Shown here one piece after another: positions 1-11,720 of a stretch of DNA of 64,000 nt. The stretch is from Phyto melanocephala (Eukaryota; Arthropoda; Insecta; Diptera; Rhinophoridae): positions 169,984,235-170,048,234 of the forward strand of contig OW799233.1 in NCBI GenBank assembly GCA_941918925.1, given 5' to 3'. Position 1 is the stretch's first letter. Each line of letters begins with the position of its first letter. The notes under the pieces were generated by a model. The model searched no databases and was not told where the DNA came from. It saw only the letters and a list, made by a program, of their open reading frames with translations. The translations under genes and the position numbers were made by a program.

Positions 1-510
1 TTTATTCTACGTGCTTAATGATGAAGCTTATTTCTAGTTAATGGCAAAATTGGTCCCGTTTATACGCTGTTCGCTCTTTTTTCCCAAAAGAGCAAGGATT
101 AGCCCTTAATTGAATTGCGAGCGCTATTGAGCAATGCATATTGAATTTTTTTTCCAAAAATTAACGATTTTTGGTTCCAACAAGTCAATGCAACATGATT
201 GCTTAACAATCGATTTATTGCAAAATCAATTCGGTAGCAACTATATTTCGAGAAGTGGTCTTGTTCACTGGCTTTATTGTTTGTGCGACTTAACGCCTGA
301 ATTACTTTTTACAAAACCAGGTTAAGTCGTTGGTTAATGCAAACTAACACAACTAGCAACTCGTAGAGCAATGGAAGCTAATATTTAAGGCACCTTTAAT
401 GCCGTGCGGTCAAATTGAAAAAAATAATCAAAAATTGCACCATTCTGAAAATCATATTTAAAAATTCTGTCTTGTATAATAATTTTAAGTTCTAATTAAA
501 GTTTGAATTA
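1..510 (+). pseudogene. Mariner-family transposase remnant (3' half)
   Basis: Broken translations between about 50 and 330 follow the middle and C-terminal part of a mariner transposase: a GPV(Y/F) strand, a WFQQ motif near 173, then TIDLLQNQFG, ISRSG and CDLTP in order, as in the catalytic core around the second Asp of the DD(34)D triad. Weaker similarity (a TTRALEAN-like stretch) continues to about 400. The Asp after WFQQ is replaced, and stops and shifts are frequent, so the copy is dead. The window starts inside the element, so its 5' end is not visible. Family assignment is from motif recognition only. Confidence 0.7.
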
Positions 511-2819
511 ATAAAAATTGCCTTAGAAATTTGTTTAATGTAATTTTCTCAGTGTAATTTAGCTTTGAACTATTTGACATATTCGATGTTCATTTCATTG
601 TTGTACAATATATTTGTATGTGTAGGTTTGTATAGATAGGTAATAGCTATGTACAACATCCTTTTAGGGTGGAAGGGTTTACAAAAAATATTTTACAATT
701 TAAAGTTTTTTTAATATTTAAACAAATACAACATTTTCAAATAATTAATAGTAAACAACACATATTGTTTAATGGTATTTTTAAATATTTTGAATACTTT
801 TTTTTGAGAAAAACTATTGTGATTTTTATAGGCAATCTAAGAACATCTTACCTCCCTAATATTTACATGCACTAACTTCCGTAACTAAGTACATACATCA
901 GACGACATACACACACATAAAATACGACATGTCATCTCTATTCATTATTCACTTGGACTCTATGCCCGATCACAGGTTATCTGATAACAAATGACTACGT
1001 GCACCCATCATTAAATAATTGCAACCATTATTATAAATTTTAATCCAGGTACTCGTAATAACCATAAATGCTTTGTGGGACAAAAAATTCTAGTAAATAA
1101 ATTTCTAAAGAGAAAAATTTAATTTTTTTTTAAATATAGAAATTCAATTAATTGTACAATGTACATTGTATTGAAAAGAAAAAATTATTTGAAACAATTT
1201 TTTTCTTGTAATTATCTATTGTATTGTAAGAAAAATTTGCGTTAAAAAAACATTTTGAATAAGTGTCTTCAATAGAGGCAAGCTTATGTTGAAATAAAAT
1301 AAAACTAGCAGTGGGTAAACTGACATGATTAACTATAAAAAAAATAGTTTAGGGTTTTCTTCAAACCGATTTTATTAATTTTTGGTATTTAATTTCATTG
1401 ACTTTGAATATGCTGTTAAAAACGCATAAAAAGAATATTTTGTAACTATTATCGGCCCGTTCACACTAGCAAGCAACACAAAATATTCCACAACTCAAAA
1501 ACAACATTCAAAGATTTGTAATGGCAAATCTTCAAGTCAAAAAACTCACCCCTGATGTTTAATGTTCCATAAAATTTGTTATTGAAGCAAAAAAAGGTAC
1601 GTTTCTTTCTACTTATACACTTAAATCAAATCGAAACTATTGTTTACATTATATACATTAGTAAACATATCTTAATTGTGTATTTGTATGTCTGTATGTT
1701 TACAGTTTTGGTGGAAACTAATTCTTGTTTAATTTCCGGTTGTTATGATAATACACTTGTTTCCTTTTTAGCCGTCTGTTTGGACAAAAAGTTTGCAAAA
1801 ACTTTCAATCCATTTCCGTTTTTATGTGTATTTAAGTGCGTCAGTACACAAAAACAACAACAACAGTAACACAAAAATACCGGAAATAATGTTTTGTTTT
1901 AAAGTTGTGCCGGCAATAAAACTGTCATATTTTTAGTGTGATAAAAGTTCTCTTTATGAAACAATGCGTTAAAGTAAGTATTGAATATAAATGAAAGAAG
2001 TCACCATTTGTTTAAAATTGTGAAATCTGTTATACAATTTTAAAATATGTATATCTTTATAAAGGGATCAAAGTAAAAGGATTGTAATTTTATAAAAAAT
2101 AGTTTGTAGGGATTACAAACGTACAATCAACAAATTGACTGAAGAGCAATTTGTTGCAGGGAAAGGGGGTCGATTATAAGACAACAGGAGTGGATACCTG
2201 ATCTTCTATTTATTAAATATGAACAACAAGGGATTTGCTTCAACCAACTTACATTCTTTTATTGAATACTTATATGTGTCGAAAAATGGAGAGATCCTTT
2301 TTTGAGTCCTTTGGTTGAAACGTCTGGCCTCGTTGAACGTTTGAAAGTCAATAAAAACCAACGAATAAACTTCATAAACTTGGCGCTGTCGACCAAAAGA
2401 CTCGTTATTTATAACTCGTTACATATATAAATAATATTACATGCAGAAGTGGGAATATTGATTATAAATTATATAAATTCAAATATTTAAATGATATACA
2501 ATAATTCAAAAAAAGAGCGAATACATATAAATTGTATTAAAATTCAAGAGTACACAAGTATTTACACCGCTTTCAACACCATTAATGAGACACTTTTCTG
2601 GAGAAAGCTTTTAGAAAGTATTGTTAAGTTCAAAATATATACAAAAATTATCTCTAATTACAGAACTTTTAATTTCTAAATACAAAAACTATTGTACCAA
2701 AATTTGTCATAAAGTTTTTATAAATTAAGAATTCATCAAAAATTTTTTCGTAAATATATTCATAAAATTATGGTTGCTAATGATTGATTTAGGCATTATT
2801 AGAATTAGAATTAGAAAAA
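511..2819. other. AT-rich intergenic stretch, no gene seen
   Basis: Only short frames rich in Phe, Ile, Lys and Tyr occur, as expected from AT-rich non-coding DNA. No splice-flanked coding segment, tRNA fold or long repeat was recognised. A short TTCACACTAG motif near 1450 resembles the ends of the candidate elements at 51161 and 60839, but no partner arm was found. Confidence 0.5.
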
Positions 2820-3930
2820 GTAAGTTTGGTCGTCCATTAGATTATCAGTTACCTGGGATCAAAAAGAATCTATGTTTACAAACGTAATAATACAAAGAGT
2901 ACAATAAAAATGCGAAAACGGTTTTTTGTTTATCCAATATCATTTTAATTCTCAATTTGAATCAATAATCCTTTAGTCCACAATTTGAGCTTTGTAAACG
3001 TAGAAAATATAAAAAGTACCATAAAAATTAAAAAAGTACCTTTTTTGGTTTAAGTTCCAAATTCCAAGTTTAAAATGTTCAAATATCTATGTAACAAAAT
3101 ATTTTAATTGACATGATTGAAAGTCAGATAATCTACTCTTTTTTTCAAAAAAGTAATTATGTTCTAAAAAGTAATAAACCCTTTTCCCGATTTTTCCCCT
3201 TTCTACCCTGTTATGAATGGGTTTAAATTTTTACTAAATTACATAATTTTTTATGTCTGGCGAAATCCCAATTATAAGTTTTGTGAAAATTGGCCGTCAT
3301 ATTGGGAATTACATACATTTTACGGAATTTTCCTCTTTTTTGTTCCTGAAAAAGTTTCCAAATATTTCACTTAAATATTTGTCCATATTCTATTAGGCAA
3401 TAATAATGATCAAATTTTGTCCCATTGAATAATATTAGAAAAGTTTCTTTAAAAAAAAGTACCAAAAAAAGGGACAATTATTACCCCTTATACATGTGAA
3501 AAAAGTGCCGAATTCATATTAATATTTTTTTGCGGATTACTTAAAACTTTTTAAATTTTTTTTCTAGCTATATGTGTTTGGAAATTACATAGGTTACCAT
3601 AAAAGTACCAAATTACAGTTCTTACCCGTTTTTTCCCCTTAGGGGTTGAAAATTAAAAAAAGGCCAGACAACTGTCAGCTTATTTTTTGTGCAAATTACA
3701 ATTCTTATTCAATTCTATTTGTACCGTTTTTAGTTTAGCAGATATAAGATTACCGATTTTACCCGTTTTTACCCCCTTTAAGTACGAATTTCCAAAAATC
3801 CCTTCTTAGTGTATACATTGAAAGACGAACCGATTGTCCTAATTTCATGTGTCTAGCTCTTTGCGTTTGGGCTGTGCGATGATGAACCATTCAGTAAGTC
3901 ACGTTACTCTTTTATATATATTGATTAAAA
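2820..3930. repeat. Degenerate dispersed repeat with recurring GTACCA and TTACCC(C) motifs
   Basis: Short phrases recur irregularly: GTACCATAAAAA, AAAAAGTACCAAA, TTACCCGTTTTT and TACCCCTT. The stretch ends near a CCATTCAGTAAGTCACGTTAC block. This looks like an old non-coding element with internally duplicated units. No termini, terminal repeats or coding remnant could be fixed, so the family is unknown. Confidence 0.35.
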
Positions 3931-5464
3931 AAAAGTAAAGTAAAGTAAAAGTAAAATAGTTAATGGTGTTTTTGTAGTGACGCGTTGAAATTAAACATTA
4001 AGGGTACTTATGATTGAATCTGTGAACCTTGCTGTGCATATTATGGCAGATCGTGAACGTCCTTTTGTAATTCGAAATACATATTTATTTCAGCCAGTGT
4101 TGTCAGAGTAACCGTCTGAAAAATCTGACAACTTCTAACTGAATTTCTTGAATAGTTATTTTTTTTCAAAAGAATCTATTTTTTGTAGTTCTATTGTTAC
4201 TAAAAGAAATTTTCTTGTAATTTTAGTTTTCTTTTACAAAGAATTTATGGCTGTCGAAACAGCAGTTATTACTTATTTGCTTCTGAGAAAATATACACGG
4301 CCAATTTTGCTCAAGCTTTTTATAGAAAAAATGAAGTGAAGTGAAGCTAATTGCAAATGAATACATTTTGTTGTTGTGTTAAAAAAATAGTGCATTTTTG
4401 CAATAATTTGCATCGTCTGCACAGTTTGTACCACCCTTTGCATGTACCCTTATAGAAAGAGAAAACTGAAAAAATGCAGAAAATAGCTAAACAGTTTGGG
4501 TAATTAAATCATATTTACTTCGAGAAATTTAAAAAAAAGTAAAAAATCTAACCATATAACCATCAAGTTCTGGCCTTTATTGAAATGCTCTGCCTAAATT
4601 TGTAATGAAAAATATTTTTCATTTATTTATTATTAATTCAATTAAGCAGAGATTTTAATTTTATTTTAAGGTTGAAAAAATGAGCGTTGTTTTAGAAAAT
4701 CTTATACTGCCCAACGTTACTCCTCAGAAGTTATGTACGAATTAGTAATAGCCTCAAGCCTTGAGTTCAGCAATAAAAAAAGCTTCGCGATTTTTGCACT
4801 TCTTTTGTTGTTGTCTTCGTTTTATCTGTTTTCATTAGAAATGTGCAAATGTGGTGATTTGTTACACCTAAGTCAAGCATAAATCACGCATTAATCAATT
4901 TTTTCATAATCCGTACCCGAAGTTATTCAAGGGCAGGAAATTCGGCAGTAGCGGAATAAGAAAAATTATGTTAATTAATAAAATAATAATTTTTTTGTCT
5001 GGGACATATTCATACCACCCTTTCCTATACCAATTATTAAAATATGCAGCTTGTTAAAATTTTATTTGCCTCACTATTGTAGTTCTACTGTTAAAAAAAT
5101 AATTATTGTTTTATATGTAGGATATCCGTACTCTCCTTCCTATACGTCTAAGATTTCGTTGAAACTTTTCGATTTTTTCTAACAGCTACTGCCATAAAGT
5201 TTAACTAGCCTCGCTAGTGTTGTTGTAGAAATATAAATTCATCTTCATCATAAAAAAGGGCTTTTTGCACTGTTCGTCGTCCTTCTAAAGTCATATTTCT
5301 ATAATTTTCTTCTTCTTATATTTGTTATTCTTAACTCCTAGTGGAGTATTCTCTAATACTGGACTCTTTAGCTAAGTATTTGGCGTCAATTCCTTATTTC
5401 TTATAGGCATGAACATCTTAATAATTATATTCCTTTGTACCGTTGACTAAAGACTTTTTAAACA
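3931..5464. other. AT-rich stretch, no gene seen
   Basis: No recognisable coding exon, RNA gene or repeat boundary. The 63-codon frame at 4148-4339 is hydrophobic and Lys-rich, has no recognisable motif, and fits chance. Confidence 0.45.
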
Positions 5465-5590
5465 AGAAAAGTAAGAGCACTATATTCGGCTGTTTCGAAT
5501 TTTCAATACCCACCACCAATTGTGTGCACTTTTATAGCACAAAACTTATTATTATGTTGTTAATGACTGTAATCCCTATAGAAAACTGTA
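5465..5590 (+). repeat. Truncated left end of the TATTCGGC/CCACCACC fly repeat
   Basis: The motifs AAGTAAGAGCACTATATTCGG, then CAATACCCACCACCAATT and an AGCACAA...TTATTAT run, match the left end of the larger copy at 41990 almost phrase for phrase. Only about 125 bp survives before the non-LTR fragment begins, so this copy is truncated or was interrupted. Confidence 0.6.
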
Positions 5591-6430
5591 TTTATTGGTT
5601 ATCGTGGTAGTTCGCTGCACGCAAACAGTCAAGTAGAGTCTATATGACTCCGTTTTGACAGGACCACATAACTCGTCAGCTTTTAATGTATTTCAGAATA
5701 AGTCCAAGAGTAAGGGTACTAGATCTACCCCGCGGCCGTGAGGTATCTCAGTAGATAATTCAGTCCAACTTCAGATATTGCAAAGAGGCCATCTAGTATA
5801 TGTTTGCCCAGAAATCTGTGTCTTTTAGCCGCCAGTGCAGGACATTCGCAGAGAAGGTGGAAAACCGATTCCTCCTTCTCTCTATCCAAAAAATGCGACA
5901 ATGGTCGTTCGATGGAAGTCCGAATCGACTTACATGTTTGCCTAACGGGATTGCAACTGCAATTGCGCTAGAGATATCCAAAGCAGATCCTCTCCCGGGT
6001 AGCTCATCAGCCCGCTCGTTACCATAGCAATGTCCGACCTGAGTGATAAGAGTGCCGCCTGACTGTCGACAATTATACCAATACTCCCGTGGATATTTCT
6101 GTCATTCAGTACCCTACATGCTTCCCTGATAGCGAGTATTTCCGCCTGAAATACGCTGCAATCATCCGGAAGGCGTAAGGGGAGTTTAATCTCCGTTTAA
6201 TCAGAGAAGACACCGCATCCAACACCACATTCCATCAAAGCTCCCCAAAAGGTGACCCCCATTCCACTCTCTCCTGAAGGGAATAAGAACCCTGAACGGC
6301 CCATCAAAGTCCATGTAGGGCGTAACGTAGTCAGAGGGTTGATTCACGCCTGAAGGCAGCGTGGCCAATATACTTGCATGGCCATACGTCCTCGACTTCT
6401 AACAGCCATTCGCATAAAGCCTTACCGCAC
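5591..6430 (-). pseudogene. Non-LTR retrotransposon fragment, RNase H and C-terminal region
   Basis: On the minus strand, from about 6220 down to 5760, the translation runs DDCSVFQAEILAIREA, then a stretch with IVDSQAALLSL and, after a stop, SNDH and an HLLCECPALAAKR-like Cys motif in shifted frames. That order, an RNase H domain followed by a Cys-rich tail, is typical of the R1/I/Jockey group of insect non-LTR elements. Base composition is clearly richer in G+C than the flanks. Several stops and shifts make it a dead 5'-truncated copy. A more decayed relative lies at 57040-57860 on the same strand. Confidence 0.75.
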
Positions 6431-7800
6431 TACTTGCGGATGTGGCCTTTTTGTAACTTTGATTTATTTTTTATTTATTTTCAAAAATTTACTCTTACAA
6501 TTGGACCTTTAGTATTTCTACATTAGGAGTGATACTACTCACGCTATATGGTTTTTATATTGTTTTGATCGTTGTATGAAAAAATATATTTTCTGTGGCC
6601 CACAAATTTTAAGAATATGACCAAACTGTGATTTTTTATGTGGATACTGCAATACCTATTCATACCTCTTGTGTTTTATTGGAAAGTGTAGTGTAAAACA
6701 ACAATAATATTAACAATAAAATGTTCAATAGTATTGTATGGCATATGGGCTGTTTAAAGTGCATATATTTATGAAACCTATTACCAAGTGTTTTTTAACT
6801 GTATAATACAAATAAAGTACATTAAAAACAAACCGTAAAAACTATTAAAATCAACTTTAACTATAATGAAAATTTTATTAAAAAAAAAAAGAAATTTACA
6901 TAAATATTAATAAAACCAACCACAATGGGCTATTCAACAAAGAAGCTTAAAACACTCACGGACAATACAATCTATGAATGCAGTTAAATTGTACATACAT
7001 ACACATATATGTACGGACATATGTATGTTTATGTATACATATGCACATAAATGACCAGCAATTAGGAGACTATTCTCTTTCATATTTTTGTTTTGTTTTT
7101 ACTTTCTAAAACATTATATAGTCAAATACCACATCCACAACACCTAACTAACTTGTGTGTACAGCAACAGAGTTGAGCCCACAACACAAATCTTTTTGTA
7201 ACAATTTTACAACAATTATATGGAAATTGCCAAATAATACTCGTTCAGAAACAAAAAAAAAAAAAAAAAATTACCCACAACAAAAATATACATACAATAA
7301 ATTGACAAGTACATTAAAGTCACATCTACTAGTTGCACCTTTATCTGTGCCATAAGCCTTGAAGTTACCCATCAGAGTAGACATCTACTCAACTCTTTAG
7401 TAATGTTTAAAGTAGTGAAAAAAACTGCAACGAGGGATTTAGTGAGTATAAAAACGGAAATGCGCCATTTATACTGTATTGTTGAACAGGTTTATTGTTA
7501 TTGCACAAAATGCACCCTGGCATTTATGTATGCTTGCATGCATGCATACTACATACATACAAACATACAGAAGAATATCGAGAATCCGACCGAATTATTT
7601 GCAATTTTGTATGTTCATTTATGGTCATGCATATGTATGTGTGTTAATGTTTTAAGCGTTCTCTTTTTATTTTAATGACCACCTACAAATCGGCCTTAAA
7701 TGTATGTTAAATAGACTATAAGTTTTGTGAAAGGTTTGTAACAAATTACATAATTAACTGAAATTTGTTTAACAAATTTCAAATTTATACAAACTTATAA
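6431..7800. other. AT-rich stretch with short ACAT/ATGT runs, no gene seen
   Basis: Contains imperfect ACAT/TGTA microsatellite runs near 6995-7050 and 7530-7570 and a run of As at 7253-7270. Frames at 7155 and 7403 are low complexity and show no family motif. Confidence 0.45.
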
Positions 7801-8255
7801 AGGGTTCGCCATATAACGTGTTTTTTTTCAACTAGTGCTTATTTCGTAAATGGTAACACTTAGCTCATGTCTGATTTGACAGGTAATTAGTTTTATCCTT
7901 CCACTGAACAAATATGGTTGTGTATACGCTTGAACAACGCTGGGAAATATTGCGACATTAATTTGATCTTGGCGGATATGTAAACAAGCAAAATTGTCTC
8001 ATTTGGGGCACAGAAAACCCGCACGCATGCATTGAAAAGCCGATACACCCAAAACGAGTCACTGTTTGGTGCGGATTTTGGTCCAGAAGCATAATTGGGC
8101 CATTTTTCTTCGAAAATGAGCAAGGATTGGCCGTTACAGTCAATGGCGATCGTTATCGGGCCATGTTGAACGAATTTTTGTTCACAAAAATTGAAGTGGA
8201 GGATATTGGCAACATTTGGTTTCAACAGGACGGTGTTTCAAAAAAAAAAGGTTAT
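7801..8255 (+). pseudogene. Internally deleted mariner transposase
   Basis: The N-terminal phrase VYTLEQRWEILRH (from about 7920) is joined almost directly to the phrases NKQNC, IWGTENPH, VTVWCGFWS, GPFFFENEQ, TVNGDRYRAML and IWFQQDG (ending about 8230). Family members carry about 150 residues of DNA-binding domain and first catalytic Asp between these parts, so the copy has lost that block. It is also cut off just after the second catalytic Asp, where a run of As begins. The motif AGGGTTCGCCATATAACG at 7801 may be the 5' terminal repeat. Confidence 0.82.
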
Positions 8256-9948
8256 TTTCAAAACGTTTTTAACTTTAGAAAATGTTCAAATTATAAACCC
8301 TTTTTGGCAAATTTCAACTATATTTTTGATAATCTTTGGATTGAGAAAAATCTATAATCTCTGAGTGCTGCCGCTGAATTTGTAGCAACCCAGCAAAAAC
8401 TAGGTAAAGACTTGATCTTACTAAAAGAGCTATTTCTTAATGCCTATTACATATCGTCTGTCATACTTAGAAGTATTTTAGTAATAAATTGATTTATTGT
8501 GCTTAGGTACACACACAATACAATTTCTTATTGCGAAATTTGCTAGAAGCCATTAAAATACATAACTTTTTATAATTCTCATTTAGTTTAACACGCATAG
8601 GATATAAGTTATAATGATTTTGACAACAGCGGCAAAGGATTTCATTAACAAAGTGATGACTTATAGATCTTTAAGGACTTTTAAATTTCAAATTAACATA
8701 TCGCAGAGTAATCAAAACGAATTTTCATTCTTCAAAGAACCGAACGATTTCTTAAAATCCATAATATTAATGGAATGCTTAGGATATTATAATTTAGTAC
8801 CTATTTATTGCTATAAAAGTAAACACTTATTAAAGTCCCTATTTGTAAGCGGTACTTATTTTAATACCTATGTGGTAAGTACTTGCCTCCAAAGACAAAA
8901 TTTATTCCACTCGGCTAATGTCGGTAGAAAAAAATTTTTTAAATTAAACTTTCGTTATCACAATTAGTTTTATTAAGAAAAAAAATTAAAAAAACTATGA
9001 ACTCAAGCCTGATTATATTGAAATATTAGTTTAAATAAAGAGTTTAACAATAAACACTAAATTAAGCCAACACGCACGCCAAAAAGCCAAATCAAACAAA
9101 AAAATAGAAAATAACGTTAAGTTAAGACCTTCTCTTTAAGAAATAAAAAGAGTTTCTTAAGCTTTCTTAAATCGTTACAAGGAATACCTTTTTAAAAGTA
9201 TTGAAAAGGCCTTGTAAGGACCAGAAAAATATTTTTTTGCTACTGCTTTTAAAATTATGAAAACACTAATCTATAAGGTGTCCTTAAATATAATTTTGGT
9301 GAACAAAAAAAAAAAAAGAAGAAAATTCAATAGATTATATTTTATGCATAAATATATATTTTTTTTCATAAATATCAACAAAATTAATTTTATAAAATAT
9401 ATTGGGTGTTTAACTTAAATATAATGCATTCAAAATAGATTGAGAATATTTTGAACGCCGTTTTTTGCGTATTAATTAAGTGAAGATTGAATTTTTGTAA
9501 TTTATTCCCACTTAGTTATTAAACATTAAGTGCACAGAAAAAAAAATAAATAAAAATTTTAATTAAGAAATTAATACTATTAATTAAAATTTTATTTGAT
9601 TTTGCTTCAGTTATCAAAATGATACTATTAATTAAATGAAAATTTATAATTTTAATTGAAAAAATATGTATATTAAATAAAACAATATTAAAAAAAGTAA
9701 TTAAAATCTCTATAGTTTTTAAATAAAATTTAAATTGATTCAATCATTCCTGTAATTGAAGTTTGGGATTAATTAAAATAAATAAATATTGTATCAGTAT
9801 TATAAATGATTGCACCATTTTTTAAATAAAAGTACTTGAAAAGAAATGAGATGCATTTTTTATGTATTTATTTTTAAATAAATATGTACCTAAGTTTGTA
9901 ATTATGTTTATAAAAAAAACAGAGAGCATAACTGTGGTGATCATAAAC
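8256..9948. other. AT-rich stretch, no gene supported
   Basis: A 117-codon frame at 8614-8967 is the longest here, but it has no recognisable domain and its 3' part lies in repeated DNA: the ATTCCACTCGGCTA motif near 8910 and the following 150 bp recur near 46400-46580. The stretch 9330-9900 is almost entirely A and T. Confidence 0.45.
8905..9060 (+). repeat. Dispersed repeat, CCACTCGGCTA family, copy 1
   Basis: Shares ATTCCACTCGGCTARTGTCG, AACTCAAG(C/T)CTG and an ATATTAG...TTAAA tail with 46400-46580 in the same order and orientation. Termini are undefined, so the class is unknown. Confidence 0.45.
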
Positions 9949-10031
9949 AATATTTTAGGTTTATTAAATTCTTATTTGGCAGATGTTGTACAGAAGTTTG
10001 TCAAATAATCCTTCAATAAACCTAAAATATT
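9949..10031. other. 83-nt hairpin with long paired arms
   Basis: The arm starting AATATTTTAGGTTTATT (from about 9949) is followed, after a loop of about 15 nt, by its reverse complement ending at 10031. By eye: 17 consecutive base pairs, a six-base internal loop with two possible A-T pairs, then about ten more pairs closing on GATGTTGTACAGAAG. The size resembles a microRNA precursor, but a tiny palindromic element would look the same. Confidence 0.5.
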
Positions 10032-10600
10032 TTTATGAATACAGCAGTAAGAAAGAATACATACAATACAACCTATTTAGAAACTAGTGTCATAACTAAA
10101 CGTCATATTTTCAAATGTAAAGGGGGTACATCTTCGATCTACATATGTACAAAGAAATGTTTGGCACAACCAAGCGTCATATTTTCCTCGACCTATGCTC
10201 GAAATAATTTTACTGTTAAAGAATCTTAATCAAACCAAGGGAAGGAAATCAAATTATTACTCACGTATTAAGTTTTGAATCCATTAACTTAATACACATC
10301 TGCAACAAAGCTTTAGCTCTCTAATATATTAGGAAAAAAGTCTAATTTTTAGCTATTACCAGATCTATAAACTAGTGATTGGCCAGTATTATTTTAATAT
10401 TCACCTCCCTTTTAACATGGTCTTTCAAATTTTGTAAACTTAGGCTTGGAAACCATATCTTGATACAAATTCTTTTTTTTTTCAATTTTATTTTTCAATA
10501 TATTTTATTTTTAACTGACAGAAATTTCAAAGTTGTTCAAAAAAATTTAATATATATATTACAAAAATAATTTAAAATTATTAAAAATATAATTTAATTT
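10032..10600. other. AT-rich stretch, no gene seen
   Basis: Short chance frames only. The motifs AACTAGTGTCATAACTAAACGTCATATTTTC and AACCAAGCGTCATATTTTC near 10080-10190 show a weak internal duplication. Confidence 0.4.
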
Positions 10601-10820
10601 AATTTTTTAATTGATTCTTTAAGCTCGAGGTCTTCATAAATATTTGTTGATTTATTTATTGTATTTATTTATTTATTGTAAAAAATATATAAAAAATTTT
10701 GTAAAAACACACAATTTCTTTCCTGAAGATGCTACACAAAGGAGTAGCGAAATATTGAACAATAAATAAATCAACAAATATTTATGAAGACCTCGAGCTT
10801 GAAGAATCAATTAAAAAATT
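10601..10820. mobile_element. Foldback element with about 55-bp arms
   Basis: The left arm (10601 to about 10660; AATTTTTTAATTGATTC, then AGCTCGAGGTCTTCATAAA) is the near-perfect reverse complement of the right arm (about 10760-10820). The central loop holds CCTGAAGATGCTACACAAAG followed by GAGTAGCGAAATATTG. A diverged single-armed version of the loop and right arm is at 32960-33060 on the minus strand. The arms look like an inverted duplication of the 3' end of that repeat. Confidence 0.8.
10722..10757 (+). other. Hammerhead-ribozyme-like motif (tentative)
   Basis: The sequence reads CTGAAGA, T, a GCTAC/GTAGC stem with loop, then GAAA and TATT. The order CUGANGA, stem II, GAAA is the catalytic core of a hammerhead ribozyme, and AAATATT can pair with AATATTT at 10777-10783 as a stem III. 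Against this, one extra U sits between the core and stem II, and stem I is weak. Activity is unproven. Confidence 0.3.
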
Positions 10821-10929
10821 TTATAAAATAAAGGTCAAATAAGAGCAATAAGAATAATTTAATTTAATTAAATAATTCTAAGCAATAATTTTTCCTGTGT
10901 GGAAACAGCAACGTTTTTGTTTTTGCATT

Positions 10930-11720
10930 AAAAATGTCGTATGTTGTGCCAATAAAGAGTCATACTTATATGGAAAGTTTTGCTTTACTTCTTTGTTTTA
11001 GCACATCGAAGTTTATGGTGAATGTGTTGAAACAGTTTTATCGTTCGGAAGATGATTTCTGCGGTTCAGAAGTGGCCATTTAGAGACGAAAAACAAAGAT
11101 CGCCCAAGCCAAATAAAAAAAATGTTAAGACCAAGAATTAAAGGAATAACAACATAAATATTGTTGTCAACTCAACAAGGGCTAGAGAATTTATTTAGAG
11201 TTACTTAAGCAGCAATTTAAAAATGTTAACAAGCAGCAGAATTAATCCAAAGGTAGGAAAATCGAGCTGAATTCGAGAGACTTCGAAAGACGATTTTGCT
11301 ATAAAAGCTATAAAAGATAATATTTTTTATTCTGAATCATTAATTGGGATGCTACATAAATTCGTTACGATAACCCGTATCAAAAGATGTTGTATGTGGT
11401 CACAGGGAATCTATTCCAAACGCAACTGATTTATTTGAAGCAAGCAATGACCGCTTAACGCCCAGATTATAAGGCTTAACATAAAATCGTAGACTTCTAT
11501 CAAGACAACAATCAGTTTTATGTTGCAATACTTGTAAAAAACTATTTAAAAAATTGTTAGAAAAATAATAAGGTTTTCCTCACCCGCCTTATAGTCCACA
11601 CTATGCACCTTTCGACTACTGTTAATTTTCGGTCGTTGCCAAACGCTCATTCTGGGATATGCTTCACCTCAAAAGATGTGCACAAGGCGAATTTAATTAT
11701 CAGGTGGTGGTAATTCTACA
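10930..11720 (+). pseudogene. Mariner transposase remnant with the HDNARPH/SPDYAPSDYH region
   Basis: The 3' half aligns in order with mariner catalytic motifs: QLIYLKQAM near 11425, DFYQDNNQFYVA near 11493 (family pattern HDNARPHVA), VKNYL, then PHPPYSPHYAPFDY near 11585-11625 (family pattern PHPPYSPDYAPSDYH) and a trailing VAKRSFWDM. The second catalytic Asp is kept in QDN; the third position is degenerate. Upstream to about 10930 weaker similarity to the N-terminal domain (KFMVNVLKQFYRSEDD) is seen. Stops in every frame make it a dead copy. It is a different mariner lineage from those at 7801 and 54760. Confidence 0.75.

Noticed and set aside
8614..8967. A 117-codon frame, the longest outside recognised elements on the left
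   Set aside because: No family motif, AT-driven composition, and its 3' end is dispersed repeat shared with 46400-46580.
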